57,659 bases of DNA from Phaeospirillum sp. (GTDB taxonomy: Bacteria > Pseudomonadota > Alphaproteobacteria > Rhodospirillales > Magnetospirillaceae): the NCBI GenBank assembly GCA_030824585.1, contig JAVBXM010000243.1, positions 1-57,659 on the forward strand, read 5' to 3'. The notes under the pieces were generated by a model. The model searched no databases. It saw only the letters and a list, made by a program, of their open reading frames with translations, and was not told the DNA's origin. Positions within the stretch are counted from its first letter, which is position 1, and each line of letters begins with the position of its first letter. This document shows, one piece after another, positions 34,022 to 42,371 of this stretch. Position numbers and translations under genes: made by a program.

Positions 34022-35488
34022 TCAGTTGCCGTTCATCTTCTTGATGGTGTTGGTGGTGCTCTGGCCGTCCACCAGTTCGGCCAGCACCACCTTGCCGCCC
34101 CACGACTGCACCAGGTCGGCGCCCACCACCTTGTCGATGGTGTAGTCGGCGCCCTTGACCAGCACGTCGGGCTTCAGTTCGCCGATCACCTCGAGCGGCG
34201 TGTCCTCGCCGAAGATCACCACCAGATCGACGGTGGCCAGCGACGACAGCACGGTGGCGCGCGACGCCTCGGACTGCACCGGGCGGGTCGGGCCTTTCAG
34301 CCGCTGCACCGAGGCGTCGGAGTTCAGCCCGACCACCAGCCGGTCGCAGGCCGACTTGGCCTGGGCCAGGATGGAGACGTGGCCGGGATGCAGCAGGTCG
34401 AAGCAGCCGTTGGTGAACCCCACCTTCTGGCCCTTGCGCCGCCAGCGGTCGACGATCTCGGCGGCGGCGGCGGCCGGGACGATCTTGGACCCGCCCAGGG
34501 TCAGGTCCTCGTGGTGGAGCGCCACCACCAGTTCATCGGCATAGGCCACGGCGGTGCCCACCTTGCCGACCACGATGCCGGCCGCCACATTGGCCAGGTG
34601 GGCCGCCTCGGGCAGCGAGGCGCCGGACGCCAGGGCGGCGGCCAGGGTGGCGACCACGGTGTCGCCGGCGCCCGACACGTCGAACACCTCGCGCGCCTCG
34701 GCCGGCAGATGGTGGATCTGGCCGTCGGCCCGCACCAGGGTCATGCCGTCCTGGCTGCGGGTGACCAGCACCGCCTCGAAGCCGCAGGTGTCGATCAACT
34801 GGCGGGCGGCGGCGGCCACCTGCTCGTCGCTGTCCACCGGCATGGCGGTGGCTTCGTGCAGTTCCTTGCGGTTGGGCGTCACCAGGGTGGCGCCGGCATA
34901 GATGGTGTAGTCGGTACCCTTGGGGTCGACGATCACCTGCTTGCCCGCCGCCTTGGCGCGGCGGATCAGCTCGGCGGCGATGGGCGCGGCCAGCACGCCC
35001 TTGCCGTAATCGGACAGCACCATCACCCCGGCCTTGGGCAGCAGACGCTCGACCCGGGTCAGCAACTGGTCGCGGATGGAATCGTCGACCGGGCTGCGCG
35101 ACTCGCGGTCGGCGCGCAGCAATTGCTGGTGCGAGGCGAAAAAGCGGGTCTTGATGGTGGTCTGGCGGCCGGGCTCGACCACGATGCAGGGGTCGATCTC
35201 GCCGTGCTCGCCCACCAGCCGGGTGACCTCGCGCCCGGCGGTGTCGTCGCCCACCACCGACACGAAGGCCGGGGCGGCGCCCACCGCCACCAGATTGCGC
35301 ACCACGTTGCCGGCACCGCCCAGCATGGCGGTCTCGCGCTCGATGCACAGCACCGGAATGGGCGCCTCGGGGGAGATGCGCTCCACCGAGCCGTAGACGA
35401 AGCGGTCCAGCATGGCGTCGCCGACGCACAGAACCATGGTGCCGCGCAGCTTCTCAACGCGTTCGACGAGGGCGGAAAGTTCGGTCAT
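34022..35488 (-). CDS. hldE: Bifunctional heptose 7-phosphate kinase / heptose 1-phosphate adenylyltransferase
   Basis: The 488-residue protein has an N-terminal PfkB-like kinase: VGDAMLDRFVYGSVERISPEAPIPVL, a GGAGNVVRNL loop and the catalytic DVSGAGDTVVATLA. A C-terminal nucleotidyltransferase follows with TNGCFDLLHPGHVSIL and VVGLNSDASV. HldE makes ADP-heptose for the lipopolysaccharide inner core. It belongs to the ADP-heptose route, so the HddA/HddC-like genes in the sugar cluster represent a separate GDP branch. The start is ATG 35488. Confidence 0.93.
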   Translation of the reverse strand: MTELSALVERVEKLRGTMVLCVGDAMLDRFVYGSVERISPEAPIPVLCIERETAMLGGAGNVVRNLVAVGAAPAFVSVVGDDTAGREVTRLVGEHGEIDPCIVVEPGRQTTIKTRFFASHQQLLRADRESRSPVDDSIRDQLLTRVERLLPKAGVMVLSDYGKGVLAAPIAAELIRRAKAAGKQVIVDPKGTDYTIYAGATLVTPNRKELHEATAMPVDSDEQVAAAARQLIDTCGFEAVLVTRSQDGMTLVRADGQIHHLPAEAREVFDVSGAGDTVVATLAAALASGASLPEAAHLANVAAGIVVGKVGTAVAYADELVVALHHEDLTLGGSKIVPAAAAAEIVDRWRRKGQKVGFTNGCFDLLHPGHVSILAQAKSACDRLVVGLNSDASVQRLKGPTRPVQSEASRATVLSSLATVDLVVIFGEDTPLEVIGELKPDVLVKGADYTIDKVVGADLVQSWGGKVVLAELVDGQSTTNTIKKMNGN

Positions 35489-35560
35489 GGCATCCCGGTC
35501 CTTGATGGCTTGATGCCTGCTAACCCAACCGCCTGCGCCTTGCAAGACAAAAGGGGGCGC

Positions 35561-36298
35561 TCAGGTGGAAAGGAAGCGCCGCCCGGCCCCATCCAGCACC
35601 AGGGCGGTCAACCGCCCGGTGCGATAGGCCCCGGTGTCGATGCCGATGCGGTTGTGCCGCACCTCCGGCTCGTTGACCACGGTATGGCCGTGGACCACCA
35701 TCTTGGGCAGGGTTTCACGGGCGCTGAGAAACGGTTCGCGAATCCACATCAGGTCGTAGGGGTCCTGGCGCTCCAGGTGGATTCCCGGCCTTATCCCGGC
35801 ATGGACGAACAGGTAGTCACCCTCCTGGTGCCAGGCGGGAATGGACGACAGGAAGCGCAGGTGATGGGTGGGCAGCGCCCGGTAGAGCATCTTCTGCAGG
35901 CGGGGATAGTCGTGGGCGAGATGGGCATCCACCTCCCCCACATAGGAGCGCACCGCCTCGAGCCCGCCGTTGCGGAACCAGCGCGGCCCCACCGAGAAAT
36001 CGGCCAGGAACTGCAGCAAGATGTCCTCGTGATTGCCGCGCAGGCTGACGTAGCGCGATGCGGCCAGCGGCCCGTCCCTGGGCGGCCCGGCGATCACCCG
36101 CTCGATCACGGCGCGCGAATCGGCGCCCCGGTCGATCAGGTCGCCGAGAAACACCACGACCACCCGCCCGGCCGGGGCAAGGCCTATATCCTCGGCGATA
36201 TGTCCCAGCAACCGGTCCAGCAGGTCGAGCCGCCCATGGATATCACCGATGGCGTAGACCCGGGTTCCGGGCGGTACGTGATATGCTTCGTCCATCAT
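35561..36298 (-). CDS. Calcineurin-like metallophosphatase (PrpA/ApaH-like)
   Basis: The protein has the complete metallophosphatase motif set: GDIHGRLDLL, VVVFLGDLIDRGADSR, LRGNHEDIL, and a late VHGHTVVNEP with the metal-binding histidines. It is similar in length to bacterial PPP-type serine/threonine or diadenosine tetraphosphate phosphatases. It should bind two metals and hydrolyse phosphoesters in the cytoplasm. I use ATG 36298; a GTG at 36304 and an ATG at 36295 are also in frame. The substrate is unknown. Confidence 0.8.
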   Translation of the reverse strand: MMDEAYHVPPGTRVYAIGDIHGRLDLLDRLLGHIAEDIGLAPAGRVVVVFLGDLIDRGADSRAVIERVIAGPPRDGPLAASRYVSLRGNHEDILLQFLADFSVGPRWFRNGGLEAVRSYVGEVDAHLAHDYPRLQKMLYRALPTHHLRFLSSIPAWHQEGDYLFVHAGIRPGIHLERQDPYDLMWIREPFLSARETLPKMVVHGHTVVNEPEVRHNRIGIDTGAYRTGRLTALVLDGAGRRFLST

Positions 36299-36429
36299 TT
36301 CCACTAGGGCCGCGGCCTCGCCGATGATACTTTTCTGAACCCAGGTAACCTGGCCTTTATATATGGCGGATCACAATGGGGGTTGCGACCGACTTTTAGG
36401 AATAGCGGCGCGTTGAAATCGGGGTACGA

Positions 36430-37761
36430 ATGAACGCCAGCGCGTTCGGAGGAAGACAGCAGGAAGTCGTCACGCCGGAAAGCCTTCTCTATGATGCTGC
36501 CGAACGGGTCGGCAGGATTCGCGAGGGCCGGGTGGCGCTGCACCTGCACCTGTCCCGCCTTCTCCCGGCCAACCGGGAGGAGGGCCGTATCCGCATTGCC
36601 TTCCGCATGTTCGAGTCCATGGTCGACGCCTATCGCGGCCAGATGTTCCTGATGACCAATTCGGACATCATCCTGATCTGCAAGGATGCCCGCTTCTCCG
36701 ACCTGGACGCCATCGTCTACAAGCTGCGCGCCCTGTTCTCCACCGATCCGCTGACCTATGCCGAGTCCCCCGACGGCCAGGACCGCTTCGTCAGCTATTA
36801 CGACCTGGAAGCCGACTACGATTCCTTCTTCTCGCTGTGCGGCCAGATGGTGGTCGATGCCAAGAAGTCCGTGGCCGACCAGCGCACCGCGCCGCAGATC
36901 CAGCCGCTGGACGCCAAGAACCTCACCCGGGTGCTCGAGCGCATCGGCGCCACCGACATCGCCGGGGTGGTGCGGCGCCAGGCCTGCATCCGCATCAACG
37001 AGAGCATGCACGCCGAGGTGGCGTTCCAGGAATTCTTCATGTCCATCATGGACCTGCAGAAGGCCCTGGCCCCCGACGTCAACATCTTGTCCAACCGCTG
37101 GCTGTTCCAGCACCTGTCCCAGGTCCTGGACCTGCGCGTCCTGTCGGTGCTCCAAGACGTGGGCTTCCGCAAGATGCCCTCCGCCTTCTCGGTCAACCTC
37201 AACATGGCCACCGTGCAGACGCCGGTGTTCCAGCAATTCGAGGCCAGTATCCGGGGGCGCGCCGGGCTGGTGGTCGAGTTCCAGTTGCTGGACATCTTCA
37301 ACGACCTGGACGGCTTCTTCCGCACCCGCGATCTGCTGCGCTCGCGCGGGCACCGTTCGGTGCTGGACGGCATGAGCCCGGTGACGCTGCAGTTCATGGA
37401 CGCCGAGCTTTACGACACCGACTACGTCAAGGTGGCGTGGAGCAACGACATGCTCGACGACATCAAGACCGCCGAATTGCTGGCCGCCCTGGGGCCGGTG
37501 GGCTTTGACCGCGTCATCCTGTCGCGCTGCGATTCCGAGACCTCGGTGTCATGGGGGCTGGCCCAGGGCATCCGCATGTTCCAGGGCCGCTTCCTGGATT
37601 CCATGATCTCCGCCGTCACCATGGCCCAATGCGACAAGTCCTCGGCCTGCACGCTGCAGCAATGCACCCACCGCCACGCGGTCATCAACGGCCGGCCGCG
37701 CGCCGAATGCGGCGATAACGACATGCTCGACCTGTTCCCCGTGCTCAAGGCGCTGCGCTGA
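36430..37761 (+). CDS. Degenerate GGDEF/EAL-like protein, paralogue 1
   Basis: This 443-residue protein is a close paralogue of the next gene. Its C-terminal half follows the EAL order: FSVNLNMATVQTPVF, VVEFQLLDIFNDLDGFF, then GHRSVLDGMSP, YVKVAW, RVILSRCDSET and GIRMFQGRFLD. These match VNLS, ExTE, DDFG, K, AExVE and QG in position. The ExLxR signature, the second Asp and the late Glu are missing, so phosphodiesterase activity is unlikely. The N-terminal part (RVALHLHLSRLLPANR ... NSDIILICKD) may be a degenerate GGDEF-type fold. The last 40 residues hold a Cys-rich CTLQQCTHRH segment. It overlaps the next gene by one base. Confidence 0.6.
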   Translation: MNASAFGGRQQEVVTPESLLYDAAERVGRIREGRVALHLHLSRLLPANREEGRIRIAFRMFESMVDAYRGQMFLMTNSDIILICKDARFSDLDAIVYKLRALFSTDPLTYAESPDGQDRFVSYYDLEADYDSFFSLCGQMVVDAKKSVADQRTAPQIQPLDAKNLTRVLERIGATDIAGVVRRQACIRINESMHAEVAFQEFFMSIMDLQKALAPDVNILSNRWLFQHLSQVLDLRVLSVLQDVGFRKMPSAFSVNLNMATVQTPVFQQFEASIRGRAGLVVEFQLLDIFNDLDGFFRTRDLLRSRGHRSVLDGMSPVTLQFMDAELYDTDYVKVAWSNDMLDDIKTAELLAALGPVGFDRVILSRCDSETSVSWGLAQGIRMFQGRFLDSMISAVTMAQCDKSSACTLQQCTHRHAVINGRPRAECGDNDMLDLFPVLKALR

Positions 37762-39023
37762 TGATGAACGCGCCGCCCGCCGGGGGGATGCCCCGGCCCA
37801 ACAGCCAGGAAAGCCTGCTGCTCGACTACGTCCACCGGTTGGAGCGCCACCGCCACGACCGCCGGGCGGTGCATGTGCACCTGTCGGGACTGCAGGCCCA
37901 GAACCGGCGCGAGCATCACACCCGCATCGCCGGCAACACCTTCGAGCAGTTGGTCAAGCTGATGCAGGCCCAGGTGTTCACCCTGGCCAATTCCGACCTG
38001 ATGGTCATCTACAAGGCCCAGGCCCAGGACGAGGTCGAGGCGTCGGTGGTCAAGCTGCGCTTCCTGTTCTCGGACGATCCCCTGGTGATCGAGGAAAGCC
38101 GCACCCGCCAGGCGCTGTTCTGTACCTGGTACTCGCTGGACCGCGAATACGACATGCTGCTGGCCCTGGCCCAGAAGATGGTCCAGGACGAGAACTCCAA
38201 GCGCAACGCCGCCTCGGAAAAGAGCGCCCAGGAGGCCAAGTTCCAGGCCAACAAGCCCAAGGGCAGCCCCTTCACCCCGGAATTGCTGCACCGGGTGGAA
38301 AGCTCGCTGGGGCAGGCCGACCTCGCCAACCTGATGCGCCGCCAGGCGGTATGCGCCGTGGTCGGCAAGTCGCCGCCCACCCCGGTGTTCCACGAGCTGT
38401 TCATCTCCATCGCCGATCTGCGCCAGACCCTGTTTCCCAGCGTCAACGTCAATTCCAGCCCCTGGCTGTTCCAGCAATTGACCGAGACCCTGGACCGCCG
38501 CGTGCTGTCCATGCTGAACAAGCACGACGACCGCACCCTGGAAGGCGACATCAGCATCAACCTCAACGTCTCCACCATCCTCAGTCCCGAATTCCTGGTG
38601 TTCGACGACAACGTCAAGGCGGGCATGCGCGGCACCATCGTGCTGGAATTGCAAAAGGTGGACATCTTCGCCGACCTGGGCGGCTATCTCTTCGCCCGCG
38701 ATTTCGCCCATGACCGCGGCTATCGCATCTGCATCGACGGCCTGACCTATTCGCAGTTGCCCTTCGTCGACCGCGAACGCCTGGGCGCCGATCTGATCAA
38801 GCTGGTGTGGGACCCCTCGCTGACCGAGGAAAAGGACAAGAAGACCGAGGCGCTGCGCCGCATCGGCGTCACCCGCATCATCCTGTGCCGCTGCGACAAC
38901 CAGGCCGGCATCGAGTACGGCCATTCGGTGGGCATCACCCTGTTCCAGGGCCGCCACATCGAATCCATCGTGCAGAGCGACCCCCGCAACAAGCGGGGCC
39001 TCAGGGCACGGCCCCGAGCTTGA
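37761..39023 (+). CDS. Degenerate GGDEF/EAL-like protein, paralogue 2
   Basis: The 420-residue protein is about colinear with paralogue 1. Shared blocks are HVHLSGLQAQNRREH, NSDLMVIYK, SPWLFQQLTETLDRRVLS, NLNVSTILSPEF, VLELQKVDIFADLGGY, YRICIDGL, RIILCRCDNQ and GITLFQGRHIES. As in paralogue 1, RCD occurs where active EAL domains have AExVE, and key catalytic residues are absent. It lacks the Cys-rich tail. Its TGA overlaps the TTG start of the ABC ATPase gene, so the three genes are translationally coupled. A role as nucleotide sensor or scaffold for the exporter is inference. Confidence 0.6.
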   Translation: MMNAPPAGGMPRPNSQESLLLDYVHRLERHRHDRRAVHVHLSGLQAQNRREHHTRIAGNTFEQLVKLMQAQVFTLANSDLMVIYKAQAQDEVEASVVKLRFLFSDDPLVIEESRTRQALFCTWYSLDREYDMLLALAQKMVQDENSKRNAASEKSAQEAKFQANKPKGSPFTPELLHRVESSLGQADLANLMRRQAVCAVVGKSPPTPVFHELFISIADLRQTLFPSVNVNSSPWLFQQLTETLDRRVLSMLNKHDDRTLEGDISINLNVSTILSPEFLVFDDNVKAGMRGTIVLELQKVDIFADLGGYLFARDFAHDRGYRICIDGLTYSQLPFVDRERLGADLIKLVWDPSLTEEKDKKTEALRRIGVTRIILCRCDNQAGIEYGHSVGITLFQGRHIESIVQSDPRNKRGLRARPRA

Positions 39024-39760
39024 GCGCCATAGAGGTTCAGGCTCTCTTCAAGAGCTTCGGCCCGATCAAGGCCGTGGACGGCCTTGACTTCAGCATCAAA
39101 GCCGGCTCGACCACCGCGCTGCTGGGCGGCAACGGGGCGGGCAAGACCACCACGCTGTCCATGCTGCTGGGCCTTTTGCTGCCCACGTCGGGCTCCATCA
39201 CCGTGCTGGGCGAGGACATGGTGCGCCACCGCTACCGCGTGCTGCCGCGCATGAACTTCTCCAGTCCCTATGTGGACCTGCCCCACCGCCTGTCGGTGCG
39301 CCAGAACCTCAAGGTCTATGGCGGGCTGTACGGGGTGGAGCGCCTGGCGGACCGTATCGCCGAGCTGACCGCCGAGTTGGAGCTGGGCGAGTTCATCGAC
39401 CGCCCGGCGGGCAAGCTGTCGGCGGGGCAAAAGACCCGCGTCGCCCTGGCCAAGGCCCTGCTCAACAAGCCCGATCTGCTGCTGCTGGACGAACCCACCG
39501 CCTCGCTCGACCCCGACACCGCCGACTGGGTGCGGGGCTGGTTCCACTCCTACCAGCGCGCCACCGGCGCCACCATCGTACTGGCGTCGCACAACATGAC
39601 CGAGGTCGAACGCATGTGCGACCACGTCCTGATGATGAAACAGGGCCGCATCGTCGACCAGGGCTCACCCGCCGACCTGATCGCCCGTTTCGGCCGCGCC
39701 AGCATGGAAGAGGTGTTCCTCGACATCGCGCGGGATCGTCGCAGGGGGGAGGAGAGATGA
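39020..39760 (+). CDS. ABC-2 type exporter ATP-binding protein (NodI-like)
   Basis: The 246-residue protein has a Walker A LLGGNGAGKTTTLSMLLG, signature KLSAGQKTRVALAKALL, Walker B LLLLDEPTASLDP and switch His in LASHNMTEVERM. It resembles ATPases of ABC-2 exporters of the NodI/DrrA type. I start it at TTG 39020, overlapping the preceding stop as TTGA; no in-frame ATG lies in a better place. The permease gene follows only after a 235-base gap occupied by a fold-back repeat. The substrate is unknown. Confidence 0.85.
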   Translation: MSAIEVQALFKSFGPIKAVDGLDFSIKAGSTTALLGGNGAGKTTTLSMLLGLLLPTSGSITVLGEDMVRHRYRVLPRMNFSSPYVDLPHRLSVRQNLKVYGGLYGVERLADRIAELTAELELGEFIDRPAGKLSAGQKTRVALAKALLNKPDLLLLDEPTASLDPDTADWVRGWFHSYQRATGATIVLASHNMTEVERMCDHVLMMKQGRIVDQGSPADLIARFGRASMEEVFLDIARDRRRGEER

Positions 39761-39995
39761 TGGGGGGATCGGAAGCCATTCCTCTCGTTCGTCACCAGCC
39801 GTACCGCCGGACGGGATGCTTCACCACCAAGAACACCAAGCAACACCAAGGACACCAAGTCTTCCTTCGCGGGGACACGATGGAGTCCGGCCCTCCGTCC
39901 CCTTGGTGTTCTTGGTGTCTTGGTGGTTTATCCACGCCGCCGCCTGAGACCGGCATTCCCGCCGCCCCCAGGCTCGGTGCCGAAGGGGTCCGGCC
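39761..39995. other. Gap between ABC ATPase and permease genes, occupied by a repeat
   Basis: No gene is supported here. The centre is the CACCAAG fold-back repeat at 39822-39928. The flanks (GTTCGTCACCAGCCGTACCG and GAGACCGGCATTCCCGCC) show no promoter I can assign. Confidence 0.55.
39822..39928. repeat. CACCAAG-type inverted repeat element
   Basis: The left arm contains repeated CACCAAG units (ACCACCAAGAACACCAAG at 39823-39840, then AACACCAAGGACACCAAG to 39859). The right arm contains their complement (CTTGGTGTT at 39902-39910 and CTTGGTGTCTTGGTGGT at 39911-39927). Arms match apart from a one-base bulge, giving a long hairpin around a roughly 40-base loop. Confidence 0.85.
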
Positions 39996-40793
39996 ATGAG
40001 CCTGTCCTCCCGCCGCATCCAGGCCATGTGCCTGCGGCACCTCTACATCCTCAAGGGCTCGTGGCCGCGCCTGCTCGAGATGGCCTACTGGCCGGCCGTC
40101 AACATGGTGGTGTGGGGCTTCACCAACCGCTTCTTCGCCGAGCATTCCACCTGGGTGGCCCAGGCGGGCGGCATCCTGATCGGCGCGGTGCTGCTGTGGG
40201 ACGTGATGTTCCGCGGCAATCTGGGAGTGGCGCTGTCGTTCCTGGAGGAGATGTGGTCGCGCAACCTGGGGCACCTGTCGGTCAGCCCCTTGCGCCCGCA
40301 CGAACTGGTGGTCTCCATGCTGACCATGAGCCTGATCCGCACGGTGATCGGCGTGCTGCCCGCCGCCCTGCTGGCCATCCCGCTCTACCACTATTCCATC
40401 TTCACCCTGGGCCTGCCCCTGGTGGCCTTCTGGTTCTGCCTGATGGTCAGCGGCTGGGCCATGGGGCTGGCGGTCTCCGCCCTGGTGCTGCGCTTCGGCC
40501 TGGGAGCCGAAAGCCTGGCCTGGGTGCTGATCTTCGCCATGGCGCCCCTGGCCGGCATCTACTACCCCATCAGCACCCTGCCCGCCTGGCTGCAGCCGGT
40601 GGCCTGGGCGCTGCCGCCCGCCCATGTGTTCGAGGGCATGCGGGCCGTGGTGTTCGAGGGCACCATGCGCCTCGACCTGCTGGCTTCGGCCCTGGCGCTC
40701 AACGCCGTCTACCTCGCCCTGGGGGCCGGCCTGTTCCTGTGGGCGTGGCACGGGGCAAGGGTGCGGGGCGCGTTGCTCAACGTGGGGGAATAA
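39996..40793 (+). CDS. ABC-2 type exporter permease (NodJ-like)
   Basis: The 265-residue protein has about six membrane segments (for example AGGILIGAVLLWDVMF, ALLAIPLYHYSIFTLGLPL, GLAVSALVLRFGLG, VLIFAMAPLAGIYYPIS and LLASALALNAVYLALGAGLF). This matches ABC-2 permeases. It works in the inner membrane with the ATPase upstream. The APLAGIYYPISTLPAWLQPVAWALPPAHVFEGMR segment in the last third is typical of this class, seen in pieces. Substrate is unknown; NodIJ-like exporters move lipo-oligosaccharides and related families move polysaccharides or drugs. Confidence 0.8.
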   Translation: MSLSSRRIQAMCLRHLYILKGSWPRLLEMAYWPAVNMVVWGFTNRFFAEHSTWVAQAGGILIGAVLLWDVMFRGNLGVALSFLEEMWSRNLGHLSVSPLRPHELVVSMLTMSLIRTVIGVLPAALLAIPLYHYSIFTLGLPLVAFWFCLMVSGWAMGLAVSALVLRFGLGAESLAWVLIFAMAPLAGIYYPISTLPAWLQPVAWALPPAHVFEGMRAVVFEGTMRLDLLASALALNAVYLALGAGLFLWAWHGARVRGALLNVGE

Positions 40794-40802
40794 GGCGGGC
40801 CT

Positions 40803-40906
40803 GTCATCCCGATGACCATCGGGAAGAGGGATCTCATCCTGGCACGGCGTTTCAGAATTGGCACCACCGGTCCAGACGGGGATCCCTCGCGGATGCTCGG
40901 GATGAC
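40803..40906. repeat. GTCATCCCGA-ended fold-back repeat, copy 1
   Basis: The element begins GTCATCCCGA (40803-40812) and ends with its exact complement TCGGGATGAC (40897-40906). Inside are GAGGGATCTC and GATCCCTCGC, which also pair imperfectly. Similar elements are at 51517-51590 and 52686-52789. It lies between the convergent permease and methyltransferase genes, where it may help end transcription. Confidence 0.8.
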
Positions 40907-40917
40907 AACCCGAGACC

Positions 40918-41583
40918 CTACCCGACGATCTTATAGATGCCCACGTCGCGCTGGGCCTTGTCTTCCAGGTCCAGGCTGGTGACCACGGTGTAATGCCCGA
41001 CCTTCAGCAATCCGGTCTTGGGCAGGTAGGCGCGGCCGGGATCGGCCATCACCACGGTGGCGCCCTCGGCGGCCAGCCTGACCAGCCAGGGCCAGATATG
41101 GGCGGTCATGGGCGCCTCGTAGCAGACGTCGCCGGCCATCACCACGTCCCAGCGGCAGGGCGCCCCCACCACGTCGTCGGCCAGCACATGCACGTCGACG
41201 CCGTTGAGTTCGGCGTTGAGGCGGATGGCGTAGCAGGCCATGGGATCGATCTCGGCGGCTTCCACCTTGGACGCCCCCACCTTGGCGGCGGCCAGGGCGG
41301 TGACGCCCGACCCGGCGGCGAAGTCCAGAACGCGCTTGCCCGCCACCAGTTCGGGGTGGTCCAGCACCCAGCGGGTCAGCGCCTGACCGCCGGCCCAGCA
41401 GAACGCCCAATAGGGCGGCGGCAGGTTGACGCGCAGCAGCGCCTCTTCCGTCGCCTCCCACAGCGGCGTCACCTCGGTGGCGGTCCACAGCTTGATCTCG
41501 GGACAGGCCGGCGGGGTGGCAACTTCAGTATTGGCGCGGATAAACTCGGATGCGGCTTCGTAGGTCGCAGAGACAGGAGTCAC
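40918..41583 (-). CDS. PrmA/ETFB-like lysine methyltransferase
   Basis: The 221-residue protein has PYWAFCWAGGQALTRWVLD, SAM motif I VLDFAAGSGVTALAAAK, an AAEIDPMACYAIRLNAELNG motif II and a WDVVMAGDVCYEAPMT segment. This is the pattern of the ETFB-lysine methyltransferase/PrmA-like family found in alphaproteobacteria, which methylate lysines of the electron-transfer flavoprotein or a related protein. The GTG at 41583 overlaps the stop of the DUF2335 gene. Target specificity is inferred. Confidence 0.75.
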   Translation of the reverse strand: MTPVSATYEAASEFIRANTEVATPPACPEIKLWTATEVTPLWEATEEALLRVNLPPPYWAFCWAGGQALTRWVLDHPELVAGKRVLDFAAGSGVTALAAAKVGASKVEAAEIDPMACYAIRLNAELNGVDVHVLADDVVGAPCRWDVVMAGDVCYEAPMTAHIWPWLVRLAAEGATVVMADPGRAYLPKTGLLKVGHYTVVTSLDLEDKAQRDVGIYKIVG

Positions 41584-42050
41584 TTGCGGCGCCAACCGTC
41601 GATAAACTTCCCGACCATCCCGACCGCCGAGGCGCCAGCCAGAGCAATCCCCACTTCCTTTGCCCCCATGACGCCGCAGATTACAGCGCCGACGACCAAG
41701 AGAACGGCGGCGATGAAACCATAATCCATGCCCCGCCTCTGGGCATCGCGGAGAATGGATTGATCGTCCTTCTCCCACTGGATTTGGTGATCAATCCCAC
41801 GAATAAAGGCATCGGTATATTTCTGGCCGAACCCGGGCACCAGACGGTCGAGCTTCTCGGCTTCATCGGCGTAGAGGTCGGAGCGCTGCGTCAGATGGTA
41901 GTTCTGCTGAACGTTGACGACAAGGGCGTGGACCAGCGACATAACCGAGATCAGCTCGGTATCGGACAGCTTCCCCTCAAGGTGGGTCCGAAGGGCTTCT
42001 TCAATCCTGGAAGGTGGCTGGCCGGGTGTGGGAGTGACTGGCTCTACCAC
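41580..42050 (-). CDS. DUF2335-like small membrane protein
   Basis: The 156-residue protein has a helical N-terminal half with HLTQRSDLYADEAEKLDRLVPGFGQKY and QIQWEKDDQSILRDAQRRG, then a membrane hairpin (FIAAVLLVVGAVICGVMGAKEVGIALAGASAVGMVGKFI in two segments). This resembles the DUF2335 family of unknown function. Start is GTG 42050, overlapping the preceding small gene by seven bases, and the stop overlaps the methyltransferase start. The pair may be an accessory insertion between metabolic genes. Confidence 0.6.
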   Translation of the reverse strand: MVEPVTPTPGQPPSRIEEALRTHLEGKLSDTELISVMSLVHALVVNVQQNYHLTQRSDLYADEAEKLDRLVPGFGQKYTDAFIRGIDHQIQWEKDDQSILRDAQRRGMDYGFIAAVLLVVGAVICGVMGAKEVGIALAGASAVGMVGKFIDGWRRK

Positions 42051-42310
42051 TTTCCCGGCTTCTCCACGTCGCGAAACGACTCACCTTGTCGTTCAGATTT
42101 CGCCCGCAAATCCTCACCCCTTGGCCCGACTTCCTGATACACCCCATTAAATGCCCGGCCGGCGGCATCAACCATTCGTTGAGAGTATGTGCCACCCGCA
42201 TATCTGCGTCCGCCTTTTGGCTCTTCCCACAGAAAGGCCGGGGCGCCAAGGCCATCAAGGACGCCTTGAACGAATGCCTTTGACCAGGAATTACTCTTGT
42301 GCGCCGACAC
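42044..42310 (-). CDS. Small hypothetical protein, coupled to DUF2335-like gene
   Basis: The 88-residue protein begins MSAHKSNSWSKAFVQGVLDG and is not recognised. A strong ribosome site (AAGGAG) lies about seven bases before GTG 42310, supporting that it is real. It has no signal peptide or membrane segment and is rich in Gly, Arg and Lys. It overlaps the DUF2335-like gene by seven bases. A short accessory cassette with the next gene is a reasonable guess. Confidence 0.55.
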   Translation of the reverse strand: MSAHKSNSWSKAFVQGVLDGLGAPAFLWEEPKGGRRYAGGTYSQRMVDAAGRAFNGVYQEVGPRGEDLRAKSERQGESFRDVEKPGKW

Positions 42311-42371
42311 GGGGGGTCTCCTTCCGGCATTAACTTGGCGCGGTTTCCCTCTGTCCGCAAGAGTGAAGGCA

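Noticed and set aside
33644-36307. Long plus-strand open frame of 887 codons opposite queF, hldE and the phosphatase
   Set aside because: It spans several well-supported minus-strand genes and shows no protein-like motif.
36430-39023. Active c-di-GMP phosphodiesterases
   Set aside because: ExLxR, DDFG and AExVE equivalents are not conserved, so activity is unlikely despite EAL-like order.
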